Shown: positions 50,468-60,474, counted from the stretch's first letter. The stretch: 64,000 nt of DNA from Carnobacterium_B sp040274945 (GCF_040274945.1 NZ_JBEMAR010000010.1:1-64000), one strand, 5' to 3'. Program-made: numbers and translations. Notes: a model not told the origin generated them from the letters alone.

Positions 50468-51049
50468 TTATTTTGGACCTTTAAACACTGCACTATTTTT
50501 AACAAAATAATCTACACCAGAATAGATGGTGAAGAATAAACAAATATATAACATAATAGAGGCCATTGGCAACCCAATACCTTCAAATGGTAAATTATCA
50601 ACCAATAATAAAATAATGGCAACCATTTGAGTAGCTGTCTTAATCTTTCCTGGCCAATCAGCTGCTAAAACAGTTCCACCTTGCTCTACTAATAGCAATC
50701 TTAATCCAGTAACTGCTAACTCTCTACAAACAATAATAGATACGACCCACGAAGGAGCTAAGTCTTGCCCTACTAGAATAATTAAAGCTGTCATTACCAA
50801 CATTTTGTCAGCTAAGGGATCGGCAAATTTACCAAAATTTGTTACTAATCCTCGATCACGCGCAATTTTACCGTCTAACCAATCCGTAAAACTTGCTAAA
50901 GCAAATAAAACTGCCCCTACCAACTGTGTAACTTCAATTGTTGATCCTAAAAGTTGAAAAACGCCCCAATCAAATGGTGCCAATACTACAATAACAAATA
51001 TCGGAATCATAAATATTCTCAATACTGTAAGTTTATTCGGTAAATTCAA
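50468..51049 (-). CDS. pgsA: CDP-diacylglycerol--glycerol-3-phosphate 3-phosphatidyltransferase
   Basis: 193 residues when read from a TTG at 51049, which has AGAGAGGAAG about 8 nt upstream and gives the usual MNLPNKLTVLRIFMIPIF start. The CDP-alcohol phosphotransferase motif is seen as DWLDGKIARDRGLVTNFGKFADPLADK split over two helices (Asp-Gly-x2-Ala-Arg-x8-Gly-x3-Asp-x3-Asp). Four to five membrane segments are present. It commits CDP-DAG to phosphatidylglycerol. It lies between rodZ and cinA as in Bacillus. Confidence 0.95.
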   Translation of the reverse strand: MNLPNKLTVLRIFMIPIFVIVVLAPFDWGVFQLLGSTIEVTQLVGAVLFALASFTDWLDGKIARDRGLVTNFGKFADPLADKMLVMTALIILVGQDLAPSWVVSIIVCRELAVTGLRLLLVEQGGTVLAADWPGKIKTATQMVAIILLLVDNLPFEGIGLPMASIMLYICLFFTIYSGVDYFVKNSAVFKGPK

Positions 51050-51137
51050 TTTTTTGCTTCCTCTCTCCAATAATATACACCCATTGCTGCTAAGATTATT
51101 GCCAAAGGGGGCTTTTTAGATCCTTATCTTATAGGGT

Positions 51138-52010
51138 TTACTCAAATTGAAATTCAATTTCTTGTCGAACAGAATTTTCTGCTTCCGGAGCATATGAGAT
51201 ATCTTCGCCATTAAGATTAACTTCCGTTGCAGGAGCATTTCCAATGATAACCAATAATGATGACGTACCTTCTGGAACCTCTGTTTCTAAATTAGAGCCA
51301 TCCGTTATTAATTGAGCATCAATTGTTGATCCATCTGCTTCAACACTGATCCAGGAGTCTCCACCTGTCGCAGTTAAGATTAAAGTATTGCCTTCAGAAC
51401 TTCCTGTAACGGAATAAGTTGTGGCTGATCCAGTAGATGATAAGATTTCTATTCCTTGATCCTCTTCACTCTCATCAGATTCTGCTGTTTCTGAGGATTC
51501 CGTTGCAGATTCAGATTCTTCAGTTGCTGCAGAGTCTGCACTAGAAACAGATATTGCTTCAGAATCTTTAGTGATCATTTCTTCATCACCCTGATTATTC
51601 GTCTTGATTACTGCAAAATAGATGGCTGCTATAATAGCTACCGCTATAATGCCAATTAAGATTGTAGGTAAATATTCCTGGACTTTTGTTAAAAATACAT
51701 TTTCTGTATTCTTTCCAACACGAGTTTGATCCGTAGAGACTTTTTCTACATATTCTTCATCATGGGTATGAGGCACCGCATCTGTATATTCTTCTAATAA
51801 TTGGTCTCCATTTAAGCCCACAGTATCCGCATATTGTTTGATAAATGCACGAGCATAAAATTTTCCCGGCATGACATCATAATTGCCTTCTTCAATAGCA
51901 ATTAAGTAACGTTTTTGAATTTTAGTCATTTGTTGCAAATCATCTAAAGTATAACCTTTAGATTTTCTTGCTTCTTTTAATTTTTCACCAATTTCATTCA
52001 ATTGTCTCAC
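51138..52010 (-). CDS. rodZ: RodZ/YmfM-like helix-turn-helix membrane protein
   Basis: 290 residues: an N-terminal HTH_25 domain (IGEKLKEARKSKGYTLDDLQQMTKIQKRYLIAIEEG), one transmembrane helix (residues about 113-133, LPTILIGIIAVAIIAAIYFAV), a Ser/Glu-rich extracellular linker (about 145-190) and a C-terminal beta domain (DUF4115). RodZ links MreB to cell-wall elongation; in organisms without MreB it may have another role. The GTG at 52010 is the longest start; a TTG three codons later with GGTGA at good distance is equally likely. Confidence 0.85.
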   Translation of the reverse strand: MRQLNEIGEKLKEARKSKGYTLDDLQQMTKIQKRYLIAIEEGNYDVMPGKFYARAFIKQYADTVGLNGDQLLEEYTDAVPHTHDEEYVEKVSTDQTRVGKNTENVFLTKVQEYLPTILIGIIAVAIIAAIYFAVIKTNNQGDEEMITKDSEAISVSSADSAATEESESATESSETAESDESEEDQGIEILSSTGSATTYSVTGSSEGNTLILTATGGDSWISVEADGSTIDAQLITDGSNLETEVPEGTSSLLVIIGNAPATEVNLNGEDISYAPEAENSVRQEIEFQFE

Positions 52011-52116
52011 CTACCTGTTCTCTTTTTTAGAGAGAAAATCTCATATTATTTGAATTATAACATACCTGATACTTTAGAAACATTAATTTTTCTTTATACT
52101 GCATAACTAATTTTTC

Positions 52117-52842
52117 TTATTTTAGCCAACCACCGCTGATGACAATAGATTGACCAGTCATATATGCACTTCTTTTATCTACTAGTTGCATAACCCAAAA
52201 ACTGATTTCAGATACACTACCTAAACGCCCTAAAGGAATGTCATTTTCTAGTTCTTTTACTTCAGTTGAAGTAAAATCCTGGTTCATTTTCGTAGCAATA
52301 GCCCCTGGAGAAATCGCATTTACTGTTATTCCCAAACTAGCTATTTCTTTACTATAAGCTTTTACAAAAGCTAATTGAGCACCCTTTGTTGTGCTGTAAA
52401 GAACTTCCATCGCACTACCTGTTTCACCATAAATCGAGCTAATAAAAATGATTCTTCCATTCCTAGAATGAGCTAATTTAGACTGTAAATGTTGAAGCAA
52501 TACAATTGGTGTTTTAACATGTACTGCCCACATATGATCCATATCCACAGTAGAGACTTCGGTTAATAATTGATACGTCGTAAAGCCGCTGGCAAATATC
52601 ACAGCATCCAACTGAAAAATGGATTTCAGGAATAGAGGAATCTCATCTTCTTGAGTCATATCTAAAGACAATGCATAAAAATCTTGTTTAGGGTAGCGTT
52701 CTTGATACTCCTGCAATTGTTCTTCAGCACTTTTGATATTTGAATGATAATGCAGATACAGCGACCAACCTTTTTCAGCTAATTCTTGTGCAATCTTTTT
52801 TCCAATATCTCCACTTGCTCCCATTATCAAGGCAAATTTCAC
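52117..52842 (-). CDS. ymfI: YmfI-like short-chain dehydrogenase
   Basis: 241 residues: Rossmann motif LIMGASGDIGKKIAQ and the active-site Ser/Tyr/Lys in FISSIYGETGSAMEVLYSTTKGA. It is FabG-like in fold, but its place after ymfH is that of YmfI, the enzyme reported in Bacillus to reduce the 5-aminopentanone group on elongation factor P. It overlaps the end of ymfH by 4 bp. That function is inferred by synteny; a different ketone substrate is possible. Confidence 0.82.
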   Translation of the reverse strand: MKFALIMGASGDIGKKIAQELAEKGWSLYLHYHSNIKSAEEQLQEYQERYPKQDFYALSLDMTQEDEIPLFLKSIFQLDAVIFASGFTTYQLLTEVSTVDMDHMWAVHVKTPIVLLQHLQSKLAHSRNGRIIFISSIYGETGSAMEVLYSTTKGAQLAFVKAYSKEIASLGITVNAISPGAIATKMNQDFTSTEVKELENDIPLGRLGSVSEISFWVMQLVDKRSAYMTGQSIVISGGWLK

Positions 52843-54140
52843 GCGTCTTTGTCTCCTTTTGGTAAAATATGAAACGTAGTCATATGATCTTCAATCATAA
52901 ACTCTTCAGCCGCTTTTAATATCTCATTTAATGTAATACTTTCTATGATGGGAACAACATCAAATAAAGTTGCTTCGCCATATATGGGTTGACTATATTG
53001 ATTGGCAATATATTCTAGTGAATTTAACGACTGTAGTTCTTGTCCAATCATTTTCTTTTTAACTATTGCTAAGTTCTCATCGGTTAATTCTGAACTCATT
53101 TTTGCTCCAAGTAACAATTTTTTGATTTCGGCACTAAAAACTGCAGAGTCTTTCGTATCTCCACTAACATCAATAAAATGGAACGTACGATCTAAGTTAA
53201 ATTCAAATGAAAAACTATCATCTATGATACCTTTATCGTATAATTTTAAATAATTTGCTGATGTAGGGCCAAATAATAGCGTTAGCAATAAATCCATTGT
53301 TGTTTTGTATTTTAAGGCTTCAATACCACTTGGAATTTCTCTTATTCCTTTTACTCCTACAATACTCTTTGGTCGATTCACAGTCATATGAATAAAATTA
53401 TACGGTTTAATGTCTTTGACCGTTTCTTCTGGGAAAATTCGTTTGATGGCCTCGGCTGGAGCATATTCTTTCTGTGCTTGATTCTCTCGAATCAACTTCA
53501 TCATTTCTTCAGGATCTAACTTCCCAACAACAAACAAATTCATATTACTAGGATGATAAAAAGTTGCATGATTTTCATACAATAATTCAGGTGTGATCTC
53601 CATAATGCTATCTACAGTTCCAGCAATATCGATGTGTAAAGGGTGTTTAGGATACATATTTCCTAAAATACCAAAAAACAAGCGCCAATCTGGTTCATCC
53701 TCGTACATTTGAATCTCTTGAGCAATGATCCCTTTTTCTTTGTTTACTGTTTCCTCTGTAAAATAAGGTTCTTGAACAAAGTCTAATAAAGTTGTTAAAC
53801 TTTCCGAAACATGACTAGTGCTAGAAAAAAGATACGCTGTTCGAGTAAAACTTGTAAACGCATTGGCAGAAGCACCCAATCGGCCAAACGTGTTGAACAC
53901 ATCTCCATCTTCTTTTTCAAATAGTTTATGTTCTAAAAAATGAGCGATTCCATCTGGTGCAGTAATCATTTCAGTTTTGCCATTCGGTACAAATTGATTA
54001 TCAATTGAACCAAAGTTTGTGGAAAACAATCCATATGTTTTATGGAAATCATTTTTAGGTAACAACGTAACCTTTAATCCGTTATCTAACGTTTCGGTAT
54101 AAATTATTTCTTCCAATTGTTCGTAAACTTTTTTCTCCAT
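52839..54140 (-). CDS. ymfH: YmfH-like M16 zinc peptidase
   Basis: 433 residues. It has the inverted zinc motif HFLEH in IAHFLEHKLFEKEDGDVF and the following Glu in the EKGIIAQEIQMYED region, so it should bind zinc. The partner is the adjacent ymfF, which lacks this motif; M16 proteins often work as such active/inactive pairs. The two frames overlap by one base, and ymfI follows with a 4-bp overlap. Substrate unknown. Confidence 0.9.
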   Translation of the reverse strand: MEKKVYEQLEEIIYTETLDNGLKVTLLPKNDFHKTYGLFSTNFGSIDNQFVPNGKTEMITAPDGIAHFLEHKLFEKEDGDVFNTFGRLGASANAFTSFTRTAYLFSSTSHVSESLTTLLDFVQEPYFTEETVNKEKGIIAQEIQMYEDEPDWRLFFGILGNMYPKHPLHIDIAGTVDSIMEITPELLYENHATFYHPSNMNLFVVGKLDPEEMMKLIRENQAQKEYAPAEAIKRIFPEETVKDIKPYNFIHMTVNRPKSIVGVKGIREIPSGIEALKYKTTMDLLLTLLFGPTSANYLKLYDKGIIDDSFSFEFNLDRTFHFIDVSGDTKDSAVFSAEIKKLLLGAKMSSELTDENLAIVKKKMIGQELQSLNSLEYIANQYSQPIYGEATLFDVVPIIESITLNEILKAAEEFMIEDHMTTFHILPKGDKDA

Positions 54141-55402
54141 TATTTCGCCTCCGCTGTCAAAAAGAATGTTGCCTTTAATTTCACTTGGTTGGCCACTTCA
54201 ATTATTTCTTCTTTAGTAACTTTTTCAATTCTTTTTACCCATTCATCAATGGTCAGTATTTTCCCTTTGGTCAATTGTAACGCATAAATACGCTCAATAA
54301 CGGATCCAGGATTATCCTCTGATTGGAAAAGTTGATTCTTCAGCATTTCTTTTGTTTGAGAAACTGCTTCCTCAGTAAAATTGCCCGCTTGCATCTCTTT
54401 TAATTGTAAGGCAATTATTTCTTGAACCTGATCTACTTTTTGCTTATCAATTCCTGTTTGAACCGTCATCATTCCTCTAAACGTATCCAATGAGCTAGAA
54501 GCATAATAAGCTAAGCTTTCCTTTTCACGAACGTTCATAAATAATTTTGAATGCGGAAATCCACCAAACAAGCCATTGAATACTTGTGCAGCATAATAAG
54601 AAGCTTCGTGATAAAAAACTGAAGTTGTGTAACCAAGGTTAAATTTTGCTTGAATAATGTCTTGTTCTTCAGTTTTATTTTTCACTTCATTGGGTTCCTT
54701 TTCAGCGTAAAAACTGCTTGTTGGTACGATTTCACGAGGCGAAAAATTAAATTGTTCAAAGGCTGATTGAATTTCACCCTCATCAACATCTCCCATTAGA
54801 TAAATATCAATTTTGTCTTGATTTAACAGCTCTTGATAATAGTCATATAACGAGGTAGGAGATAGTTCTTCTAAATCTTCTTTTGAACCCACACTAGGTA
54901 TTTGTTGATTAACATCTTCAAATAAGAGCTCTTGCAAAGCAAGACTGGCATAAGTCTGTTTATCATCAAAGAGTGAATCGTAATAATCTACTAAATTTTC
55001 TTTTTCTCTCTTAAAGGTTTGTTCATGGAAATGCCCATTCTCTGCATTCGGTTGAAATAGTATTTCTTTTAAAAAGTCGATACCATCTTGTAATACATTA
55101 TCGCCTTTTGAAAGATACTTTTCGTTTACTAAGTTCAAACTGATAGAAAAAATATGAGTATTTCCTTTTTTACTGACACCTGTTCCAAAACTAGCTCCAT
55201 ACATATTTGATAGAGCACTTCTTAGTGCTGTTTGTGTAGGATATTTTTTACTGTTTGTTTCTAATAAATTCGCTAACATAGCTCGTTTAGTAATCGTTTC
55301 CTTATTTAATGGAGCACGAAATTTCATCATGATTCGAATGGTTTTATATTTTTTAGTGGGGAGAACATGTAAATGAACTCCTTCATTTAATTGAATGGAC
55401 AT
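54140..55402 (-). CDS. ymfF: YmfF-like M16 peptidase homolog, zinc site absent
   Basis: 420 residues of M16 fold (strand-helix pattern and the late GGFPHSKLFMNVREKESLAYYASS of the C-terminal half). The position of HxxEH reads MLANLLETNS, with no His residues, so it is expected to be non-catalytic and to shape substrate binding in a heterodimer with YmfH. GGAGG precedes the ATG. It is the first gene of ymfF-ymfH-ymfI, with rodZ and pgsA behind. Confidence 0.88.
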   Translation of the reverse strand: MSIQLNEGVHLHVLPTKKYKTIRIMMKFRAPLNKETITKRAMLANLLETNSKKYPTQTALRSALSNMYGASFGTGVSKKGNTHIFSISLNLVNEKYLSKGDNVLQDGIDFLKEILFQPNAENGHFHEQTFKREKENLVDYYDSLFDDKQTYASLALQELLFEDVNQQIPSVGSKEDLEELSPTSLYDYYQELLNQDKIDIYLMGDVDEGEIQSAFEQFNFSPREIVPTSSFYAEKEPNEVKNKTEEQDIIQAKFNLGYTTSVFYHEASYYAAQVFNGLFGGFPHSKLFMNVREKESLAYYASSSLDTFRGMMTVQTGIDKQKVDQVQEIIALQLKEMQAGNFTEEAVSQTKEMLKNQLFQSEDNPGSVIERIYALQLTKGKILTIDEWVKRIEKVTKEEIIEVANQVKLKATFFLTAEAK

Positions 55403-55468
55403 ACTTTTTCCTCCTCTAACTTAAAAGTGTTCATTGTCTATCTTAAAATAAATAATGAAAAAAAGAAA

Positions 55469-55498
55469 GCAGCAACAGACATGAATGTCCGTTACTGC
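55469..55498 (-). terminator. Terminator after nupQ
   Basis: A 14-bp stem (55469-55482 with 55485-55498; two G-U pairs in the minus-strand RNA) with a 2-nt apex gap and a T-rich tail. Confidence 0.88.
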
Positions 55499-55509
55499 CA
55501 ACCAAATGA

Positions 55510-56469
55510 TTATTTTGATTTAATATACGTTTTACCACCAGCTGCTGGTCCTTCTGATTTACCGATTACTCCAACCAATACAATAATAGTGATAACATAT
55601 GGTGCGACTTGCAACCATACACTTGGAATATCTTGGATAATTGGAATATAGTTTCCGATAACCCCTAAGCTTTGAGCAAAACCAAAGAAAATAGCTGCTC
55701 CCATTGCCCCAAGAGGGTTCCACTTACCAAAGATCATCGCTGCCATAGCAATAAACCCTTGCCCAGCAATTGTTGAAGCTTGGAAACTCAATGAAATAGA
55801 TTGAGCTTGGATTGCTCCACCCATACCACCTAGCAAACCAGATAGCATAACTCCAGCATACTTCATTAAGTAAACATTGATTCCTAATGTATCTGCTGCT
55901 TGAGGATGCTCTCCAACAGATCTCAAACGTAAACCAAAACGAGTTTTAAAGACGACTACCCAGCAAATAATCGCAATTAAAATACCTGCAAATGCGGGTG
56001 CAGAAGTTCCTTTAAAGAAAATATCACCAATAAATGGAATACGATTTAACAAAGGTATCGTTACTTTACCAAAACTTTCAGTAATACGATCCGTTTGTCC
56101 AGCGCCATTATACAATACACGTGTAAAGAAAATAGCTAACGCTGGAGCCATTAAGTTAATAACCGTACCAGAAATAATGTGATCTGCTCTAAGATTAACA
56201 GTTGCTACTGCGTGAATCATTGAAAAAATTGTACCCACAAGTCCACCAACTAAAGCAGCAATCCAAGGAGTCCAATCACCAAAAGTTCCGGCAAACGTTA
56301 AGTTAAAAACAATTGAACTAAATGCTCCCATAACCATTATTCCTTCAAGTCCTACGTTGACGATACCACTACGCTCAGAAAAGGTTCCGCCTAGGGCAGT
56401 CAACACAAGAGGAGCTGAATAAACAAGCGATGATGAAATAATAAGTTGTAGTAAGTTTGTAATATCCAT
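55510..56469 (-). CDS. nupQ: Nucleoside ABC transporter permease NupQ
   Basis: 319 residues, about ten hydrophobic segments of the BPD_transp_2 family (YufQ/NupQ type), beginning with SAPLVLTALGGTFSERSGIVNVGLEGIMVMGAF, which is the hallmark of the group. It follows nupP by one base with GAGGAG in front. It would be the second channel subunit of the NupOPQ importer. It is the last gene of the operon. Confidence 0.9.
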   Translation of the reverse strand: MDITNLLQLIISSSLVYSAPLVLTALGGTFSERSGIVNVGLEGIMVMGAFSSIVFNLTFAGTFGDWTPWIAALVGGLVGTIFSMIHAVATVNLRADHIISGTVINLMAPALAIFFTRVLYNGAGQTDRITESFGKVTIPLLNRIPFIGDIFFKGTSAPAFAGILIAIICWVVVFKTRFGLRLRSVGEHPQAADTLGINVYLMKYAGVMLSGLLGGMGGAIQAQSISLSFQASTIAGQGFIAMAAMIFGKWNPLGAMGAAIFFGFAQSLGVIGNYIPIIQDIPSVWLQVAPYVITIIVLVGVIGKSEGPAAGGKTYIKSK

Positions 56470-56470
56470 C

Positions 56471-57538
56471 TTATTTCACTCCTCCTTTATTCACTCTAGC
56501 TCGTTTGTCAATAAAGTAACGAATTAAGTAATTAGCTCCAACGAAGAAGATAATAGATGCTATTACAATATCTACAACTTCGGTTGGTACACCTGAAATC
56601 ATCGGCATACTGTTCCCACCAATTTTCAATGCACCAAACAATATAGCTGAGAAGATGATTCCTACAGGATTACTCAATCCTAACAAGGCAACCGCCATAC
56701 CGTCAAAACCAATCGTTGGCATTGCACCTTGCGTGAAAATATTTTGAAAATTCCCTAAACCTTCCATTACTCCTCCTAAACCAGCTAAACCACCACTGAT
56801 CAACATTGAAATAATGATATTTCGTTTAGTACTCATCCCAGCATATTCAGAAGCACTTGGGTTTAATCCAACTGTTCTAATTTCAAATCCAGTAGTGGTT
56901 TTTTTCATTAAGAACCACACAATGACAGCCATGGCTAACGAAATGAATATCCCAGTATGCAATGTAGAATTACTTGTTAATTCAGTAATCCATCCAGCTC
57001 GCAGACTAGCACCTTCTGAAATACGTGGTGTTGCGTCTGCTGACTCTGTCAAAACGTTACGAATCAAATAATTAGTTGTATAAAGAGCAGTATAATTTAA
57101 CATAATGGTTACAATAACTTCACTTGTATTAAAATAGGCTCTTAAAAATCCAGCGATTCCTGCCCAAACTGCACCAGCTAAAACTCCACCCAATATGCTT
57201 AAAGGAAGTAAAATAATGCTAGGCAAATCTATAAAACTATTTGCAACCCACACCGAACATAACCAACCTAATAGTGCTTGTCCTGCAACTCCAATATTAA
57301 AGAATCCTGCATTATAGGCTACAGAAAAACCCAACGCTGTTAGAATAAGTGGTGTAGCTTGTCTTAAGGTTTCACCAATATAAAATGAAGAACCAAAAGC
57401 ACCATTGATCATTGCAGCATAGCCAGCAATCGGATTGTATCCAAAAATAATCATGATAATAGCTCCAAGAACAAATCCCAAGACTACAGATAATACTGGT
57501 ACTAATAAATTATTAAGCGTATCTTTTTTATTCGTCAA
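56471..57538 (-). CDS. nupP: Nucleoside ABC transporter permease NupP
   Basis: 355 residues from a TTG at 57538, where GGAAGG lies 9-12 nt upstream and the protein begins MTNKKDTLNNLLVPVLSV. An in-frame GTG at 57559 would add 7 residues inside the end of nupO. It is a multi-spanning BPD_transp_2 permease with ATPLILTALGFSVAYNAGFFNIG, the paralogous motif to that in NupQ. The gene overlaps nupO by 11 bp. Nucleoside transport is inferred by similarity to Bacillus NupOPQ and lactococcal NupBC. Confidence 0.88.
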   Translation of the reverse strand: MTNKKDTLNNLLVPVLSVVLGFVLGAIIMIIFGYNPIAGYAAMINGAFGSSFYIGETLRQATPLILTALGFSVAYNAGFFNIGVAGQALLGWLCSVWVANSFIDLPSIILLPLSILGGVLAGAVWAGIAGFLRAYFNTSEVIVTIMLNYTALYTTNYLIRNVLTESADATPRISEGASLRAGWITELTSNSTLHTGIFISLAMAVIVWFLMKKTTTGFEIRTVGLNPSASEYAGMSTKRNIIISMLISGGLAGLGGVMEGLGNFQNIFTQGAMPTIGFDGMAVALLGLSNPVGIIFSAILFGALKIGGNSMPMISGVPTEVVDIVIASIIFFVGANYLIRYFIDKRARVNKGGVK

Positions 57539-59105
57539 TGTGAACACCTTCCTTCCCACTTCCTTGTTTAATCAAAGAACGGGCTTTTTCAAGAGAAGTA
57601 CCAGCCATTAATAAACCAAGTTCTTGTTCAGTTGTTTCTTTTGGATCAACAATAGCAACAATGTTTCCTTCATACATAACAGCGATTCGATCAGAAACAT
57701 TTAAAATTTCATCCAACTCAAAACTCATTAATAATACTGCTTTTCCATTGTCACGTTGTTCAATCAAACGTGAATGGATGTACTCAATTGCTCCAACATC
57801 AAGTCCGCGTGTTGGTTGAGCAGCAATCAACAATGAAGGATTACGATTAATTTCTCTAGCAATAATCGCTTTTTGTTGATTCCCACCTGATAATGAGCCA
57901 GCAGGAGTCGTTTCATTTTGTGTACGTACATCAAATTCTTCAATTAATTTTAAAGCGAATTTCTTTATTTCTTTTTGATTTAAAATACCATAATTGCTTA
58001 AAGGCTTTTTATAATAGGTTTGTAATGCAATATTTTCTTCTAGCGACATTGGTAAAACCAGACCATATTTATGGCGATCTTCTGGAATATGACCTAAGCC
58101 TATTTCTGTAATTTTACGTGGAGGTTTATTTTGGATTTCTTGTCCGTTTAATGTTATTTTTCCACTTTCAGTCTTCGCTAAGCCTGTTATTGCATGAATC
58201 AATTCACTTTGTCCATTCCCATCGATACCTGCTATGCCAACAACCTCACCAGCTCGTACTTCCAGACTCAAGGATTTTACAGCGTCTAAACCACGATGTT
58301 CCTTTACAACAAGCTTTTCAATCGACAATACTGTTTCTTTTGGTTGAGGAGCTTTCTTAACTGTTTTAAAGGAAACCGAACGTCCAACCATCATATCTGC
58401 TAATTCTTGTGGAGAAGTAGTTGAAACGTCTACCGTGTCAATACTTTGTCCTCGACGAATAACTGTACAGCGGTCGGCAACTGCTTTTATTTCGTCAAGT
58501 TTATGAGTGATTAAAATAATAGATTTCCCTTCTTTTGTTAGGGCTCTCATTATATTGATCAATTCATCGATTTCTTGAGGGGTCAATACTGCTGTTGGTT
58601 CGTCAAAAATCAGAATGTCTGCTCCACGGTAAAGTGTCTTTAAAATCTCTACCCGTTGCTCCATCCCTACTGAAATAGATTCAACTTTTGCACTAGGATC
58701 AACTAACAGTCCATATTTCTCAGACAATTCTTTGATGTCTTTTTTAGCCGAGTCTCTGTCCAGAAAACCATTCTTAGTTTTTTCCATTCCTAAAATGATA
58801 TTTTCAGTTACGGTAAATTTCTTCACTAACATAAAATGTTGGTGAACCATTCCAATACCTAATTTGTTTGCTGCGCTAGGTGAACTTATGTTTACCACCT
58901 GTCCATCAACAAGAATTTCTCCAGAAGTTGGCTCTAATAGCCCTGAAAGAATATTCATTAAAGTGGATTTTCCTGCACCATTTTCTCCTAAAAGAGCGTG
59001 AATTTCTCCCTTTTTAAGCTGCAAATTAATATTGTCATTCGCTTTGAAAGTCCCAAATTGTTTTGTAATGCCCTTCATTTCAATGACGTTTACTGATTCT
59101 GACAC
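57528..59105 (-). CDS. nupO: Nucleoside ABC transporter ATPase NupO (double ATPase)
   Basis: 525 residues with two fused ABC domains. The first is canonical (LLGENGAGKSTLMN, signature SISVGMEQRVEILKTL, DILIFDEPTAVLTPQE). The second has a degenerate Walker A (GIDGNGQSEL) but a good signature (SLSGGNQQKAIIAREI), as in sugar and nucleoside importers of the RbsA/NupO type. Translation starts at a GTG with AGGAG 10 nt upstream. It follows the lipoprotein gene, separated by a hairpin. Confidence 0.92.
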   Translation of the reverse strand: MSESVNVIEMKGITKQFGTFKANDNINLQLKKGEIHALLGENGAGKSTLMNILSGLLEPTSGEILVDGQVVNISSPSAANKLGIGMVHQHFMLVKKFTVTENIILGMEKTKNGFLDRDSAKKDIKELSEKYGLLVDPSAKVESISVGMEQRVEILKTLYRGADILIFDEPTAVLTPQEIDELINIMRALTKEGKSIILITHKLDEIKAVADRCTVIRRGQSIDTVDVSTTSPQELADMMVGRSVSFKTVKKAPQPKETVLSIEKLVVKEHRGLDAVKSLSLEVRAGEVVGIAGIDGNGQSELIHAITGLAKTESGKITLNGQEIQNKPPRKITEIGLGHIPEDRHKYGLVLPMSLEENIALQTYYKKPLSNYGILNQKEIKKFALKLIEEFDVRTQNETTPAGSLSGGNQQKAIIAREINRNPSLLIAAQPTRGLDVGAIEYIHSRLIEQRDNGKAVLLMSFELDEILNVSDRIAVMYEGNIVAIVDPKETTEQELGLLMAGTSLEKARSLIKQGSGKEGVHIDE

Positions 59106-59246
59106 GATGGTTTCACTCCTTTTCTATTGCTCAATCCATTATCCATTATAGTTCTTTTACAGACAAGCGATTATCAGGTTTTCTCTTGTAATTTTAATAG
59201 AAAGTCTATTTGTCAAATCGTAGAAAAAGCGCTAGCTCATAAGAGA

Positions 59247-59279
59247 GTAAAAGACCGGTATAAGTTACCGGTCCTTTAC
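59247..59279 (-). terminator. Hairpin between nupN and nupO (likely partial terminator)
   Basis: GTAAA-a-GACCGGTA (59247-59260) pairs with TACCGGTC-c-TTTAC (59266-59279), with a short T-run on the minus strand. Such a site would let the binding protein be made in excess of the transporter. Confidence 0.75.
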
Positions 59280-59318
59280 CTTTATTTATGCCTAAGTAGT
59301 ACTTAGTCTAAATTACAA

Positions 59319-60368
59319 TTATGGTGCTTCTGGAACTGTAATGTCACCGTCGATAATTTGTTGTTTGTAATCTTCAACAGTTTTGATTGTTTCTTCTGAC
59401 AAAGCTCCGTCCGTAATGCCTACACTATCTTCAGCTAAACCAAAGTTGCTGATTTCTCCACCAGGGAAATTGCCTTCCATTGATTCGTTTGCGATATCTT
59501 GAACAGCTTGACCTACTCCTTTAAGAGTTGAAGTAAGTGTTAAGTTACCGCCATCGTATGCACCTTCAGCAGTTTGATCACGGTCAACTCCGATTACCCA
59601 TAATTGTTGATCTGGGTTAGAATTCATGCGGTCAATAGCTTCTGAGAACACTCCGTTACCTGTATCACCTGACGCATGATAAATTACATCTGCTCCTGAA
59701 CTGTACATAGCAGCTGCTAATTGTTTACCTAGGGCAGCGTCTCCGAATGAACCTGCATATTCAACATCGATTGTAATATCTGGGTTAACAGCTTCTACAC
59801 CTGCAACAAAACCAGCTTCAAAACGGTCAATAACAGCACTTTCTTGTCCACCGATGAATCCAACATGGTCTGTTTCAGTTGTTTCAGCAGCTGCAACACC
59901 TGCTAAAAATGCAGCTTCATGATCTTTGAATAATACAGAAGCAACATTATCTGCTTCGATCTGTTCATCGATAATAACAAAATTTTGATCAGGGTTTTGT
60001 GCAGCAACGTCTGCCATTGCTGGTTGTAATTTAAATCCAATTCCATAAATCAAATCAAAATTACTATTTAGAGCAGTATTTAAGTTTGTAACAAATTGAG
60101 AATCTTCGTCAGATTGAATGTAGTTGTAGCCATTCGGTCCTTTTTCAAGTCCGTGCTCTTCTCCCCAAGCTTCCATGCCTTCCCAAGCAGATTGGTTAAA
60201 TGATTTATCATCTACTCCACCTACATCGGTAACCATGACAATTGAAAAATCTTCTTCTGAACCCGAAGATGAAGCAGTATCACTTCCTTCATCAGCACCA
60301 CATGCTGCCAATGTTAAACTTGATAATAAACCTAGAGTTAATAAACTCTTAAAATTTCTACTCTTCAC
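59319..60368 (-). CDS. nupN: BMP-family nucleoside-binding lipoprotein
   Basis: 349 residues. The start is a GTG with GGGGG 8 nt in front. The signal peptide ends in the lipobox LAAC (Cys23) and is followed by a low-complexity Ser/Glu stretch. The Bmp/PnrA-like domain reads IVMVTDVGGVDDKSFNQSAWEG and, further on, VGFIGGQESAVIDRFEAGFVAG and VIYHASGDTGNGVFSEA. It binds nucleosides outside the cell for NupOPQ; the same family in spirochaetes includes PnrA. It heads the operon (bmpA-nupABC in lactococci). Confidence 0.92.
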   Translation of the reverse strand: MKSRNFKSLLTLGLLSSLTLAACGADEGSDTASSSGSEEDFSIVMVTDVGGVDDKSFNQSAWEGMEAWGEEHGLEKGPNGYNYIQSDEDSQFVTNLNTALNSNFDLIYGIGFKLQPAMADVAAQNPDQNFVIIDEQIEADNVASVLFKDHEAAFLAGVAAAETTETDHVGFIGGQESAVIDRFEAGFVAGVEAVNPDITIDVEYAGSFGDAALGKQLAAAMYSSGADVIYHASGDTGNGVFSEAIDRMNSNPDQQLWVIGVDRDQTAEGAYDGGNLTLTSTLKGVGQAVQDIANESMEGNFPGGEISNFGLAEDSVGITDGALSEETIKTVEDYKQQIIDGDITVPEAP

Positions 60369-60474
60369 TCAAAAAACCCCCAATAATTTTTTAGTATGAA
60401 TTAAATTAGCATCAATTCATCCTCGCATTTATAGTACCATCTTTATTTTAAAAAATAAACAACAAATATGATTG

